NCBI GenBank assembly: GCA_019418545.1
Contig: DYBQ01000045.1
Location: forward strand, 5,197 to 13,886
From: Clostridiales bacterium
GTDB taxonomy: Bacteria; Bacillota; Clostridia; Oscillospirales; Acutalibacteraceae
DNA length: 8,690 nucleotides
Direction: 5' to 3'
Shown here: positions 1 to 6,388 of the stretch, piece after piece
How positions within the stretch are numbered: position 1 is the first letter of the stretch
Layout: each line of letters starts with the position of its first letter
The notes under the pieces: model-generated
Told to the model about the DNA's origin: nothing
The model's input: the letters and a program-made list of their open reading frames with translations, nothing else
Databases searched by the model: none
Made by a program: the position numbers and the translations under genes

Positions 1-121
1 CTTTTCCGTTATCCTGAAAGTTCTTTTCCAGTTCCGCATGAGCATCCCGACAGCCCGCAAGAAAAACCGTCAGCAGAGAAATTATCAGGACAGCCGCGCC
101 AAATTTGATGCTCCGCTTCAT
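1..121 (-). CDS. N-terminus of a putative lipoprotein (runs off the left edge)
   Basis: Only the first 40 codons are present; the gene continues beyond base 1. The ATG at 121-119 follows an AGGAGG at 133-128 with a 6-base gap, which fixes the start. The visible protein begins MKRSIKFGAAVL, has a hydrophobic stretch at about residues 7-22, and reaches a clear lipobox LAGC with Cys24. This is a type II (lipoprotein) signal peptide, so the product should be lipid-anchored on the outer face of the membrane. The residues after Cys24 (RDAHAELEKN...) are charged and give no family assignment. It has its own consensus promoter and lies beyond the pepP terminator, so it is probably transcribed separately from the opp genes. 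The function is unknown; a substrate-binding protein, sensor accessory protein or small envelope protein would all fit. Confidence 0.85.
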   Translation of the reverse strand, partial: MKRSIKFGAAVLIISLLTVFLAGCRDAHAELEKNFQDNGK

Positions 122-127
122 ATAATT

Positions 128-133
128 CCTCCT
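128..133 (-). promoter_or_regulatory. Ribosome binding site of the left-edge lipoprotein gene
   Basis: AGGAGG on the minus strand, 6 bases before the ATG at 121. It is a full match to the anti-Shine-Dalgarno consensus. It supports this otherwise truncated reading frame as a real gene. Confidence 0.85.
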
Positions 134-239
134 TTTTCACTCTCGATTCCGCTTGAAAACATCATGTGCATCAGTCATTCCTGTTTTATATACATCGGCA
201 CCACTTCCCTGATATAATTTATAATATTTCCACAATTTT

Positions 240-268
240 ATTATACAATATTTCTAAATAATGTCAAT
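240..268 (-). promoter_or_regulatory. Consensus sigma-A/sigma-70 promoter for the left-edge lipoprotein gene
   Basis: On the minus strand the -35 box is TTGACA (268-263) and the -10 box is TATAAT (245-240). Both match the consensus perfectly and are separated by exactly 17 bases (262-246). The spacer and flanks are almost pure A/T. Transcription would start near base 232, giving a leader of about 110 bases before the ATG at 121, in which I see no strong hairpin. It lies just after the pepP terminator and so opens a new transcription unit. Confidence 0.88.
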
Positions 269-287
269 ATATTTTACGAATATACAC

Positions 288-322
288 AAAAAAAACCGGA
301 GCTATTTATAAAACAGCTCCGG
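288..322 (-). terminator. Rho-independent terminator of pepP
   Basis: A perfect 8-base-pair stem, CCGGAGCT (322-315 read on the minus strand) with AGCTCCGG (303-296), closes an 11-base loop and is followed immediately by eight T residues (295-288). It lies 22 bases after the pepP stop codon. Between them is a second, AT-only inverted repeat (AAAATAG/CTATTTT, 323-329 and 335-341 on the plus strand), which probably adds little. The plus-strand reading lacks a U-tract directly after the stem, so termination is mainly for minus-strand transcripts. Confidence 0.92.
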
Positions 323-343
323 AAAATAGATTTTCTATTTTTC

Positions 344-2119
344 TCACAGCGCCCGGCAGGCTTCCTTCAGCCAAGCCAGGGTCTCAGGCTCCACATGGGG
401 TGCCAATGCCTTGTACACCTTCTGATGGTAATCATTCAGATAGTCCAGTTCTTCGCGGGTCATCATGTCCACATCAATGGCCTTGTTATCAATGGGGAAC
501 AAAGTGAGCGGTTCCATCTTCAGGAAGCGGCCATACTCGGTTTCCTTCCAGAACACCACTTCCAGCATATTCTCGGTGCGGATGCCGTACTTGCCTTCCA
601 TATACAAACCGGGCTCGTCGGTGATGGTCATGCCCACTTTCAGCACGCCGGAAGAACGCTGACTGAAGTTCTGGGGGCCTTCATGCACACCGCCAAAGAA
701 GCCTACGCCATGGCCGGTGCCGCAGCGGTAGTCCAGACCATATTTCCAAACCTGCTGACGGGCCAGGCAATCCAGCATACCGTCCTTGGTTCCTTCCGGG
801 AACACAGCCATGGCCAGCTGAATGTGGCTCTTGAGCACCCGGGTAAAGTCGGTCTTTTCCTCTTCGGTAATGGGGCCCATGACAAAGGTACGGGTCACAT
901 CGGTGGTGCCGGTCAGGTACTGTCCACCGGAATCGATGAGCAAAAAGCCCTTCTTTTGCAGCATGTCAGACTTCTCTGCCGTGGGGCCATAGTGCATCAT
1001 GGCAGCATTGGGGCCATAGCCTGCAATGGTATCAAAGCTCTCGCCCTTGTTTTCCGGCATTTTTGCCCGTTCTTCTGCCAGCATCAGGCACACGTCATAT
1101 TCGCTGACACTCTCCCCTGCATCCATGCGCTTTTGCAGCTTGACCCAGAAGTTCGCCAGCGCCACGCCGTCCCACACATGGGCTTCACGAATGTTTTTCA
1201 GCTCAGTGGGATTCTTTACACCCTTGAGCGCCGTTACCACATCGGTGCCATAGATAATGGAAACCGTGTCGTTCTTCATCAGGCGCAGCAGGTTGTCATA
1301 GCTGATGCCAGCCTTGTTCACCAGCATTTTAGCGCCGCCCAAATCGCCGGACAAATCCTCGGTAATAGCTGCATAGGGGCGAAGGGTGAAGGTTTCCTTC
1401 AAATAGGCGATGTCCTCCGCGCTCAGGCGGTCCTCATCCAGATACAGACGGGCTTCATCCTTGAGCACCAGCACATAAGAGGTGGCAAAGGGGTTATAGG
1501 CAATGTCGGATGCCCGGACATTGGAAAGCCAGTTGGCGCAGTCCAGGGTGCTGTACAGCTGGGCGTCGGCATGCTTTTCTGCCAGCTTCTCCCGCACCTG
1601 CTGCAGCTTCTCCTTGGGGGAAAGGCCGGCATACTTTACGTCCAGCACATAAGCGGGTGTATGAGGCAGCTCGGGGCGGCCTTCCCAAACGGGCATAACC
1701 AAATCTTCGCTGACCAGAGAAGCGCCCACTTTTTCCAGCTTTTCCTGGAGCAGCAGGCCGCTTGCCGCCGGATAAATTGCGCCGTCTACTGCTACTGTCT
1801 TTCCGGCCTGAGTATCAGCCAAGTATTCCTCCACAGTGGGAACGCCCTTTTCCCGCATACGGAACAGCTTGATTTCGCTGCCGGACAGCTGGCCTTCCGC
1901 CTGAATAAAATACCGGCCGTCCGTCCACAGGCCACTCTCTTCGGTGGTAACTACCAGCGTACCGGCAGAGCCGGTAAAGCCGGAAAATTCCTTGCGGGCC
2001 TTCCATGCCTCGGGGATATATTCGCTCATATGGGGGTCGCTGGTGGGAATTATCAGCGCATCCACATTGGCTTTTGCCATTTCACCGCGCAATGCGGCAA
2101 TTTTTTCATTGACAGTCAT
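344..2119 (-). CDS. pepP: Xaa-Pro aminopeptidase (aminopeptidase P, M24B family, three-domain type)
   Basis: A 591-residue cytosolic metallopeptidase that releases an N-terminal residue preceding proline. It has the long form typical of eukaryotic XPNPEP1 and related bacterial enzymes. Two creatinase-like N-terminal domains span about residues 1-300 and a pita-bread catalytic domain about 305-530, followed by a short C-terminal domain. All five metal ligands are present: Asp396 (LLIDSGG), Asp407 (TGTTDVTR), His470 (GTGHGVG), Glu502 (TDEPGLY) and Glu516 (GIRTENM). The likely catalytic histidines are His376 (MMHYGP) and His479 (GVHEGP). Ligand spacings match human XPNPEP1 closely, and a dinuclear Mn site is expected from the family. 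The ATG at 2119 is preferred over an in-frame TTG at 2128 because the TTG abuts the ribosome binding site. It lies downstream of oppF, behind a terminator-like hairpin, and probably processes imported proline-containing peptides. Confidence 0.95.
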   Translation of the reverse strand: MTVNEKIAALRGEMAKANVDALIIPTSDPHMSEYIPEAWKARKEFSGFTGSAGTLVVTTEESGLWTDGRYFIQAEGQLSGSEIKLFRMREKGVPTVEEYLADTQAGKTVAVDGAIYPAASGLLLQEKLEKVGASLVSEDLVMPVWEGRPELPHTPAYVLDVKYAGLSPKEKLQQVREKLAEKHADAQLYSTLDCANWLSNVRASDIAYNPFATSYVLVLKDEARLYLDEDRLSAEDIAYLKETFTLRPYAAITEDLSGDLGGAKMLVNKAGISYDNLLRLMKNDTVSIIYGTDVVTALKGVKNPTELKNIREAHVWDGVALANFWVKLQKRMDAGESVSEYDVCLMLAEERAKMPENKGESFDTIAGYGPNAAMMHYGPTAEKSDMLQKKGFLLIDSGGQYLTGTTDVTRTFVMGPITEEEKTDFTRVLKSHIQLAMAVFPEGTKDGMLDCLARQQVWKYGLDYRCGTGHGVGFFGGVHEGPQNFSQRSSGVLKVGMTITDEPGLYMEGKYGIRTENMLEVVFWKETEYGRFLKMEPLTLFPIDNKAIDVDMMTREELDYLNDYHQKVYKALAPHVEPETLAWLKEACRAL

Positions 2120-2128
2120 GGGAAACAA

Positions 2129-2134
2129 CTCCTT
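2129..2134 (-). promoter_or_regulatory. pepP ribosome binding site, which decides the start
   Basis: AAGGAG on the minus strand ends 9 bases before the ATG at 2119. The in-frame TTG at 2128 would begin directly after it with no spacer, which cannot initiate well. The protein therefore starts MTVNEK, three residues shorter than the longest reading frame. Confidence 0.88.
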
Positions 2135-2140
2135 TATGCA

Positions 2141-2174
2141 AAATAAAACAGCCCCCGGACCTGCCGGAGGCTGT
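2141..2174 (-). terminator. Intrinsic terminator or attenuator between oppF and pepP
   Basis: On the minus strand ACAGCC-T-CCGG pairs with CCGG-G-GGCTGT across a 5-base loop (CAGGT), giving a ten-pair GC-rich stem with one internal mismatch. It is followed by TTTTATTTT, an interrupted U-tract reaching about 2139. It begins 23 bases after the oppF stop codon, and its U-tract ends only a few bases before the pepP ribosome binding site. There is no room for a promoter between the hairpin and pepP, so pepP must depend on read-through or on conditional termination. Confidence 0.8.
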
Positions 2175-2197
2175 GATAAGGCAAAACTTCTCCGGTA

Positions 2198-3154
2198 TTA
2201 CACCAGATGACAGGCCACAAAATGGCCCGGACGTGCTTCCTTGAGCACCGGAGTCTCTTTACGGCACCGGTCGGTGGCGTTGGGGCAGCGGTTGGCAAAG
2301 GGACAGCCCGGCTTGGGATTGATGGGGCTGGGCACGTCGCCGGAAAGCACCTGCGCCTTTTTCTGGGCTTCCTTGTCCGGGTCGGGAATCGGCACGGAGG
2401 ACAGAAGCGCCTTACTGTAGGGATGCAGGGTGTAATCATAAATCTCGTCACTGTCTGCCAGCTCCACCAGGTTGCCCAGGTACATAACGGCAATACGGTC
2501 AGAGATATACTTCACGATGTTCAAATCGTGAGCAATGAACATATAGGTCAGGCCCAGCTTATTCTGCAAATCTTTCAGCAGGTTGATAATCTGGCTCTGA
2601 ATGGAAACGTCCAGCGCAGAAATAGGCTCGTCACACACGATGAACTCAGGCTCGATGGCCAGCGCACGGGCAATACCGATACGCTGACGCTGGCCGCCGG
2701 AAAACTCGTGAGGGAAACGGTTTGCATGCTCACGGTTCAGGCCGACGGTTTCCAGCAGCTCATACACGCGCTGCTGACGCTTCTCTTTGTCATACATATT
2801 GTGGATTTCCATGCCCTCTGCAATGATGGTACCCACGGTCATACGGGGATTCAAAGAAGCATAGGGGTCCTGGAAAATAATCTGCGCTTTGCGGGAATAG
2901 GCAAAACGGTCCTTGGTGTGCTTCAGGTTGACTTCCTTGTCGCGGTACAGAATCTTACCCTTGGTGGGGTGATAAATGCCCATCACCACACGGCCCATGG
3001 TAGACTTACCGCAGCCGGACTCACCTACAACACCCAATGTCTCACCCTTGTAGATATCGAGAGAAACATTATTGACAGCCACCAGTGTCTGGCGGGGGCC
3101 AACATGGAAATGCTTGGATACGTTTTCCAGTGTAATCAGCTTTTCCTTTTCCAT
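2198..3154 (-). CDS. oppF: Oligopeptide ABC transporter ATP-binding protein OppF
   Basis: A 318-residue cytoplasmic ATPase subunit that pairs with OppD beneath the OppB/OppC channel. All nucleotide-binding motifs are intact: Walker A GESGCGKST (44-52), Q-loop Gln95 (IIFQDP), signature SGGQRQR (152-158), Walker B IVCDE (172-176), D-loop SALD (179-182) and H-loop His209. The C-terminal oligopeptide/dipeptide extension (about 235-318) contains HPYSKALL and four cysteines, 284, 290, 297 and 315 (C-x5-C-x6-C-x17-C). This pattern is associated with a [4Fe-4S] cluster in some members of the family. The variant Walker B context DEPISALD, rather than DEPTTALD, is typical of OppF as opposed to OppD. 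The ATG overlaps the oppD stop codon by one base (TAATG), and AGGAGG at 3170-3165 lies inside the oppD end, so translation is probably coupled. DppF is the main alternative name. Confidence 0.95.
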   Translation of the reverse strand: MEKEKLITLENVSKHFHVGPRQTLVAVNNVSLDIYKGETLGVVGESGCGKSTMGRVVMGIYHPTKGKILYRDKEVNLKHTKDRFAYSRKAQIIFQDPYASLNPRMTVGTIIAEGMEIHNMYDKEKRQQRVYELLETVGLNREHANRFPHEFSGGQRQRIGIARALAIEPEFIVCDEPISALDVSIQSQIINLLKDLQNKLGLTYMFIAHDLNIVKYISDRIAVMYLGNLVELADSDEIYDYTLHPYSKALLSSVPIPDPDKEAQKKAQVLSGDVPSPINPKPGCPFANRCPNATDRCRKETPVLKEARPGHFVACHLV

Positions 3155-4152
3155 TATGCCTTATCCTCCTTTCCGGGGAAATCAGGATGCAGCCGCCAGC
3201 AAGCAGCAGTGTGTCCCTCTCCCACGGTGAACACGGGAGGTTGGTTGTTTTTGCAAATCTTCATGCAATGCTGGCAGCGGCTGGCAAATGCACAGCCCTT
3301 GGGCGGTGCAAACAAATCGGGGGGAGTACCGGGAATAGAAACCAGTTCCTCGTCACGGCTGGTCTCCACAGTAGGAAGGCTGCGCAGCAGAGCGGCGGTA
3401 TAGGGATGGCTGGCATGATAGAAAATATCCTGAGAGGTGCCCTGCTCCACCACTTTACCGGCATACATAACGGCTACGCGGTCGGCCAGGTTGGCCACAA
3501 CGCCCAAGTCGTGGGTAATCAGAATAATAGCAGTGCCGGTTTCTTCCCGAATCTTGCCCATCAGCTGCATAATCTGTGCCTGAATGGTCACATCCAGAGC
3601 AGTAGTAGGTTCGTCGGCAATCAGCAGCTTGGGATTGCAGGAAAGAGCCATAGCAATCATAGCGCGCTGGCGCATACCGCCGGAAAACTCGTGGGGATAC
3701 TGGTCGGCACGTTCCTCTGCGTTGGGAATCTGCACCAGCTTCAGCAGGCGAATCGCCTCTTCCCGGCATTTTGCACCGGAAAGCTTCTTGTGCTTATGCA
3801 GAGTTTCGGTAATCTGCTTGCCCACTTTCATGGTGGGGTTCAAGCAGGTCATGGGGTCCTGGAAAATCATGCTCACCAGCTGGCCGCGGATGTTCTGCAT
3901 CTCTTTTTCGCTGGCAGCAACAATATCCTTGCCGCACAGCTCCAGCGTACCCTCTTTAATGCGGGCCGGAGGCATGGGGTTCAGCTTCATAATGGTTTTT
4001 GCAGTCACACTCTTGCCGCAGCCAGACTCGCCAACGATTGCCAGCACTTCCCTTTCCTCCACATGAAGGGAAACGCCGCGGACAGCATGGACTTCACCTG
4101 CATAGGTGTCAAAGGAAACGTGGAGATTTTCAATCTTTAATACGTCTGCCAT
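3154..4152 (-). CDS. oppD: Oligopeptide ABC transporter ATP-binding protein OppD
   Basis: A 332-residue cytoplasmic ATPase subunit, partner of OppF. Motifs: Walker A GESGCGKS (41-48), Q-loop Gln98 (MIFQDP), signature SGGMRQR (157-163), Walker B LLIADE (176-181), D-loop ALD (185-187) and H-loop His214. SGGMRQR and DEPTTALD are hallmarks of the OppD/DppD branch. The C-terminal extension has HPYTAALL (249-256) and cysteines 287, 293, 300 and 318, with exactly the same spacing as in OppF, plus an extra Cys296. The ATG at 4152 lies 7 bases after the oppC stop codon. Its ribosome binding site AGGAGG (4168-4163) is made of the last two Arg codons of oppC, which implies co-expression. No catalytic residue is missing. 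Confidence 0.95.
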   Translation of the reverse strand: MADVLKIENLHVSFDTYAGEVHAVRGVSLHVEEREVLAIVGESGCGKSVTAKTIMKLNPMPPARIKEGTLELCGKDIVAASEKEMQNIRGQLVSMIFQDPMTCLNPTMKVGKQITETLHKHKKLSGAKCREEAIRLLKLVQIPNAEERADQYPHEFSGGMRQRAMIAMALSCNPKLLIADEPTTALDVTIQAQIMQLMGKIREETGTAIILITHDLGVVANLADRVAVMYAGKVVEQGTSQDIFYHASHPYTAALLRSLPTVETSRDEELVSIPGTPPDLFAPPKGCAFASRCQHCMKICKNNQPPVFTVGEGHTAACWRLHPDFPGKEDKA

Positions 4153-4159
4153 ACTTCCA

Positions 4160-5173
4160 TTACCTCCTTAACTTCGGGTCAAATGCATCCCGCAGCTGGT
4201 CGCCCAACAGGTTGAAGGACAGCATGGTGAAGCAGATGAACAGTGCCGGGAACAACAGCTCCGTGGGGTAGGACTGGAAGAACTGAATGCCGTCGTTGGC
4301 CAAAATACCCCAAGAAGTTTCCGGGGGAGCAATACCCAGACCCAGCATGGACAGGAAAGCCTCGGTAAAGATGATGGCCGGAATGTCCAGTGTAATATTC
4401 ACGATAATCACGCTCAGAATATTGGGAACCAGGTGGCGGGCAATAATCCGGCGGGGTTTTGCACCCATAGCCTGTGCGGCAATGAGGAACTCCTGCCCCT
4501 TAAGGGCTACCACCTGTCCACGCACCAGACGAGCCATGCCGGTCCATCCGGTAATAGAATATGCGATAATAATGGTAACTACGCCGCGCTCCAACACAAC
4601 CATGAGCAGCATAACGATAATCAGATAGGGGATACCGCTAATCACTTCCAGCACACGCATCATGACGTTATCTACAGCACCGCCAAAATAACCGGAAATA
4701 CCGCCGTAAATAATACCCATCAAACAGTCGATGAGAGCAACTGCCGCGGCAACTGTCAAAGAAATACGGGCACCATACCATACGCGGACAAAAATATCAC
4801 GTCCCAGCGTATCGGTACCAAAAATATGAGGCTGACCGTTTACCGGGTCAATAGACATGGGAGGCTTGTGGGTAAACACAACGTTTTGGTCGTTAATGCC
4901 AAAGGGAGAAAACATGGGAACAAAGATAGCGCCGATAATCAACAAAATCAGAATTCCCGAACATACCATTGCCACCTTGCTGCGGCGAATACGTCCCATT
5001 GCATCCTTCCAAAAGCTGATGGAGGGACGGACAATGGATTCCATGGAACCAGCGTCAGTTCCTACGGTTTCAAACTCGGAAGCATCAATATGGCTGTCTG
5101 CTGTGTAAGCAGTTTCGGCCACATCAATGGCAGGCTCAAAAGGAGCCTTCTTTTTAATACTGAAAAGTCCCAC
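4160..5173 (-). CDS. oppC: Oligopeptide ABC transporter permease OppC
   Basis: A 337-residue inner-membrane permease that forms the peptide channel with OppB. Residues 1-55 form a hydrophilic, acidic cytoplasmic extension, followed by a first membrane segment at about 67-88. The extracytoplasmic loop then has the OppC hallmark FGTDTLGRD (118-126), and several further membrane segments follow from about 137 to 323. The EAA-type coupling loop, which contacts the ATPases, is at about 228-250 (AAQAMGAK...LVP). The C-terminus LGDQLRDAFDPKLR is typical of the family. The start is a GTG at 5173, supported by an AAGGAG 8 bases upstream; the next in-frame ATG (codon 44) has no comparable support. The gene begins 5 bases after the oppB stop codon and carries the oppD ribosome binding site in its own last codons. 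Confidence 0.94.
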   Translation of the reverse strand: MGLFSIKKKAPFEPAIDVAETAYTADSHIDASEFETVGTDAGSMESIVRPSISFWKDAMGRIRRSKVAMVCSGILILLIIGAIFVPMFSPFGINDQNVVFTHKPPMSIDPVNGQPHIFGTDTLGRDIFVRVWYGARISLTVAAAVALIDCLMGIIYGGISGYFGGAVDNVMMRVLEVISGIPYLIIVMLLMVVLERGVVTIIIAYSITGWTGMARLVRGQVVALKGQEFLIAAQAMGAKPRRIIARHLVPNILSVIIVNITLDIPAIIFTEAFLSMLGLGIAPPETSWGILANDGIQFFQSYPTELLFPALFICFTMLSFNLLGDQLRDAFDPKLRR

Positions 5174-5178
5174 AGGCT

Positions 5179-6135
5179 TTACTCCTTTCCGCCGGTCAGC
5201 TTGACACGAGGGTCAATCAAACCATACAAAATATCTACAACCAAGTTTGCAAGCACCAGGAAGGCACCGAAGAACATGGTGGTACCAGCAATCATGGGAT
5301 AGTCGTTCTGCTGTACGCACTGGACAAAATACTTGCCCATGCCAGGAATAGTGAAAATGTTTTCCACCACAAAGGTGCCAGTGAGCAAAGAAGCAACCAG
5401 CGGACCCATAACGGTAATTACTGGCATCAGTGCATTACGGACAGCATGCTTCCAAATCACAGCCTTTTGAGAGAGTCCCTTGGCCTTTGCGGTCATAATA
5501 TAGTCCTGGCCCAGCACGTCCAACATACTGGTACGCATCAACCGGCTGATAGTTGCCATTGAGCCAAAGGCCAGTGCAAAGGGCGGCAGCAATTTTGTAT
5601 TTGCTGCTCCCCAGCCCACCACAGCGAAAATTTGCATGCCGGTAGCCTGATAGAGCTTAAGACCCAGAAAATACTGAAGCAGGGAGCCAATCACAAACGA
5701 TGGAACGGAGACGCCTACCAAAGCAATAAACATGGTCAGGGTATCCCATTTGGTACCGCGCTTTACGGCTGCAACAATTCCGAGCAGCACACCCATAATA
5801 AAGGCAAAGAGCAGCGCCCGAAGGCCCAAATCCAGAGAGACCGGGAAAGACTGGGCGATAATATCGGTCATAGAGCGTCCTGTGCGCAGCGAAGAACCCA
5901 AATCTCCTTGGAAAATACGGGCAAAATAGATAATATACTGTTCCCACAGAGGCTTATCCAATCCGTATTTTGCATACAGAGCTTGCTTTGCTTCCTCGGG
6001 GATTGCCTTACCACCAGTAAAGGGGTCGCCAGGCAGCAAACGCATCAAAAAGAAAGTCACAGTGATGAGCGCCCATACCGTGATGACTGCATACAGAATC
6101 CGCTTGAGGATGTACAACAGCTGTTTTGAATTCAA
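5179..6135 (-). CDS. oppB: Oligopeptide ABC transporter permease OppB
   Basis: A 318-residue inner-membrane permease, partner of OppC. Its order is typical: a first membrane segment at about 12-33 ending in FFLMRLLPGDPF, a large extracytoplasmic loop (about 35-100, with KYGLDKPLWEQY and GDLGSS), and five further membrane segments. The EAA coupling loop is at about 210-238 (QDYIMTAKAKG...ALMP), followed by FTIPGMG (261-267) and the C-terminal YGLIDPRV (304-311). The start appears to be TTG at 6135. An in-frame TGA lies three codons upstream, no ATG occurs before the first membrane segment, and AGAAGGGA sits about 10 bases upstream. An out-of-frame ATG at 6145 is too close to that site to compete. 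The gene follows two tandem hairpins and about 113 bases of leader, so its transcript is probably read-through from oppA; I see only weak promoter-like sequence in the leader. Confidence 0.94.
   Translation of the reverse strand: MNSKQLLYILKRILYAVITVWALITVTFFLMRLLPGDPFTGGKAIPEEAKQALYAKYGLDKPLWEQYIIYFARIFQGDLGSSLRTGRSMTDIIAQSFPVSLDLGLRALLFAFIMGVLLGIVAAVKRGTKWDTLTMFIALVGVSVPSFVIGSLLQYFLGLKLYQATGMQIFAVVGWGAANTKLLPPFALAFGSMATISRLMRTSMLDVLGQDYIMTAKAKGLSQKAVIWKHAVRNALMPVITVMGPLVASLLTGTFVVENIFTIPGMGKYFVQCVQQNDYPMIAGTTMFFGAFLVLANLVVDILYGLIDPRVKLTGGKE
5182..5187 (-). promoter_or_regulatory. oppC ribosome binding site, supporting a GTG start
   Basis: AAGGAG on the minus strand lies immediately before and partly in the last codons of oppB, 8 bases before the GTG at 5173. 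It is the reason for choosing GTG as the oppC start. Confidence 0.8.
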
Positions 6136-6248
6136 GCAAAATCATTCCCTTCTGAAAAATATCTATATATAAAGGTATTTTGCAGGCAGATACCATACAA
6201 ATCCCTGTTGCCCATCAAAAGATGTGCCTTATTCGTCATATTTTGCAG

Positions 6249-6309
6249 AAAAATGCTTATGAAAGCCGCAAAACCCCTGTCAAAGAAGATTTTGCGGTTT
6301 TCATAAGCA
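6249..6309 (-). repeat. Long inverted repeat with U-tract upstream of oppB (second tandem hairpin)
   Basis: Arms at 6254-6273 and 6290-6309 are 20 bases each and complementary at 19 of 20 positions, with a 16-base loop. The single mismatch (6265/6298) is a G-U pair in plus-strand RNA and a C/A mismatch in minus-strand RNA. On the minus strand the stem is followed by five T residues (6253-6249), so it has the form of a terminator. It could instead be an mRNA-stabilising or processing stem-loop. It starts at the base where the U-tract of the preceding hairpin ends. Confidence 0.85.
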
Positions 6310-6341
6310 AAAAGGGCCACATGAACCCATATGGCCCTTTT
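6309..6341 (-). terminator. Intrinsic terminator after oppA (probably partial)
   Basis: On the minus strand AAAAGGGCCA pairs with TGGCCCTTTT (6341-6332 with 6319-6310). The stem extends inward past one mismatch through ATG/CAT to a 4-base loop. A run of five T residues (6313-6309) overlaps the outer stem and follows the GC core. It lies 47 bases after the oppA stop codon. Because oppBCDF continue in the same direction without an obvious promoter, it is likely to terminate only part of the transcripts. This would give the excess of binding protein over permease commonly seen in such operons. Confidence 0.85.
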
Positions 6342-6388
6342 CACAATTACATTTATAGTGTTTCCGAAAACCGATTGAGAATGTGGCC

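Noticed and set aside
395..2146. Very long open frame on the plus strand opposite pepP (583 codons)
   Set aside because: It is the antisense shadow of pepP. The minus strand has a complete enzyme with all metal ligands, a ribosome binding site and a terminator, while the plus frame has no family resemblance or start signal.
6141..6160. CodY-like box near the oppB ribosome binding site (TTCTGAAAA core)
   Set aside because: Only about 10 of 15 positions match the AATTTTCWGAAAATT consensus, and the left half is CCC-rich. In AT-rich intergenic DNA this is weak, although CodY control of opp operons is common in Bacillota.
6132..6344. 70-codon minus-strand frame across the oppA-oppB gap that ends overlapping the oppB start
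   Set aside because: It would run through both hairpins, starts at a GTG without a ribosome binding site and resembles nothing. The overlap with oppB looks tempting for translational coupling but is not supported otherwise.
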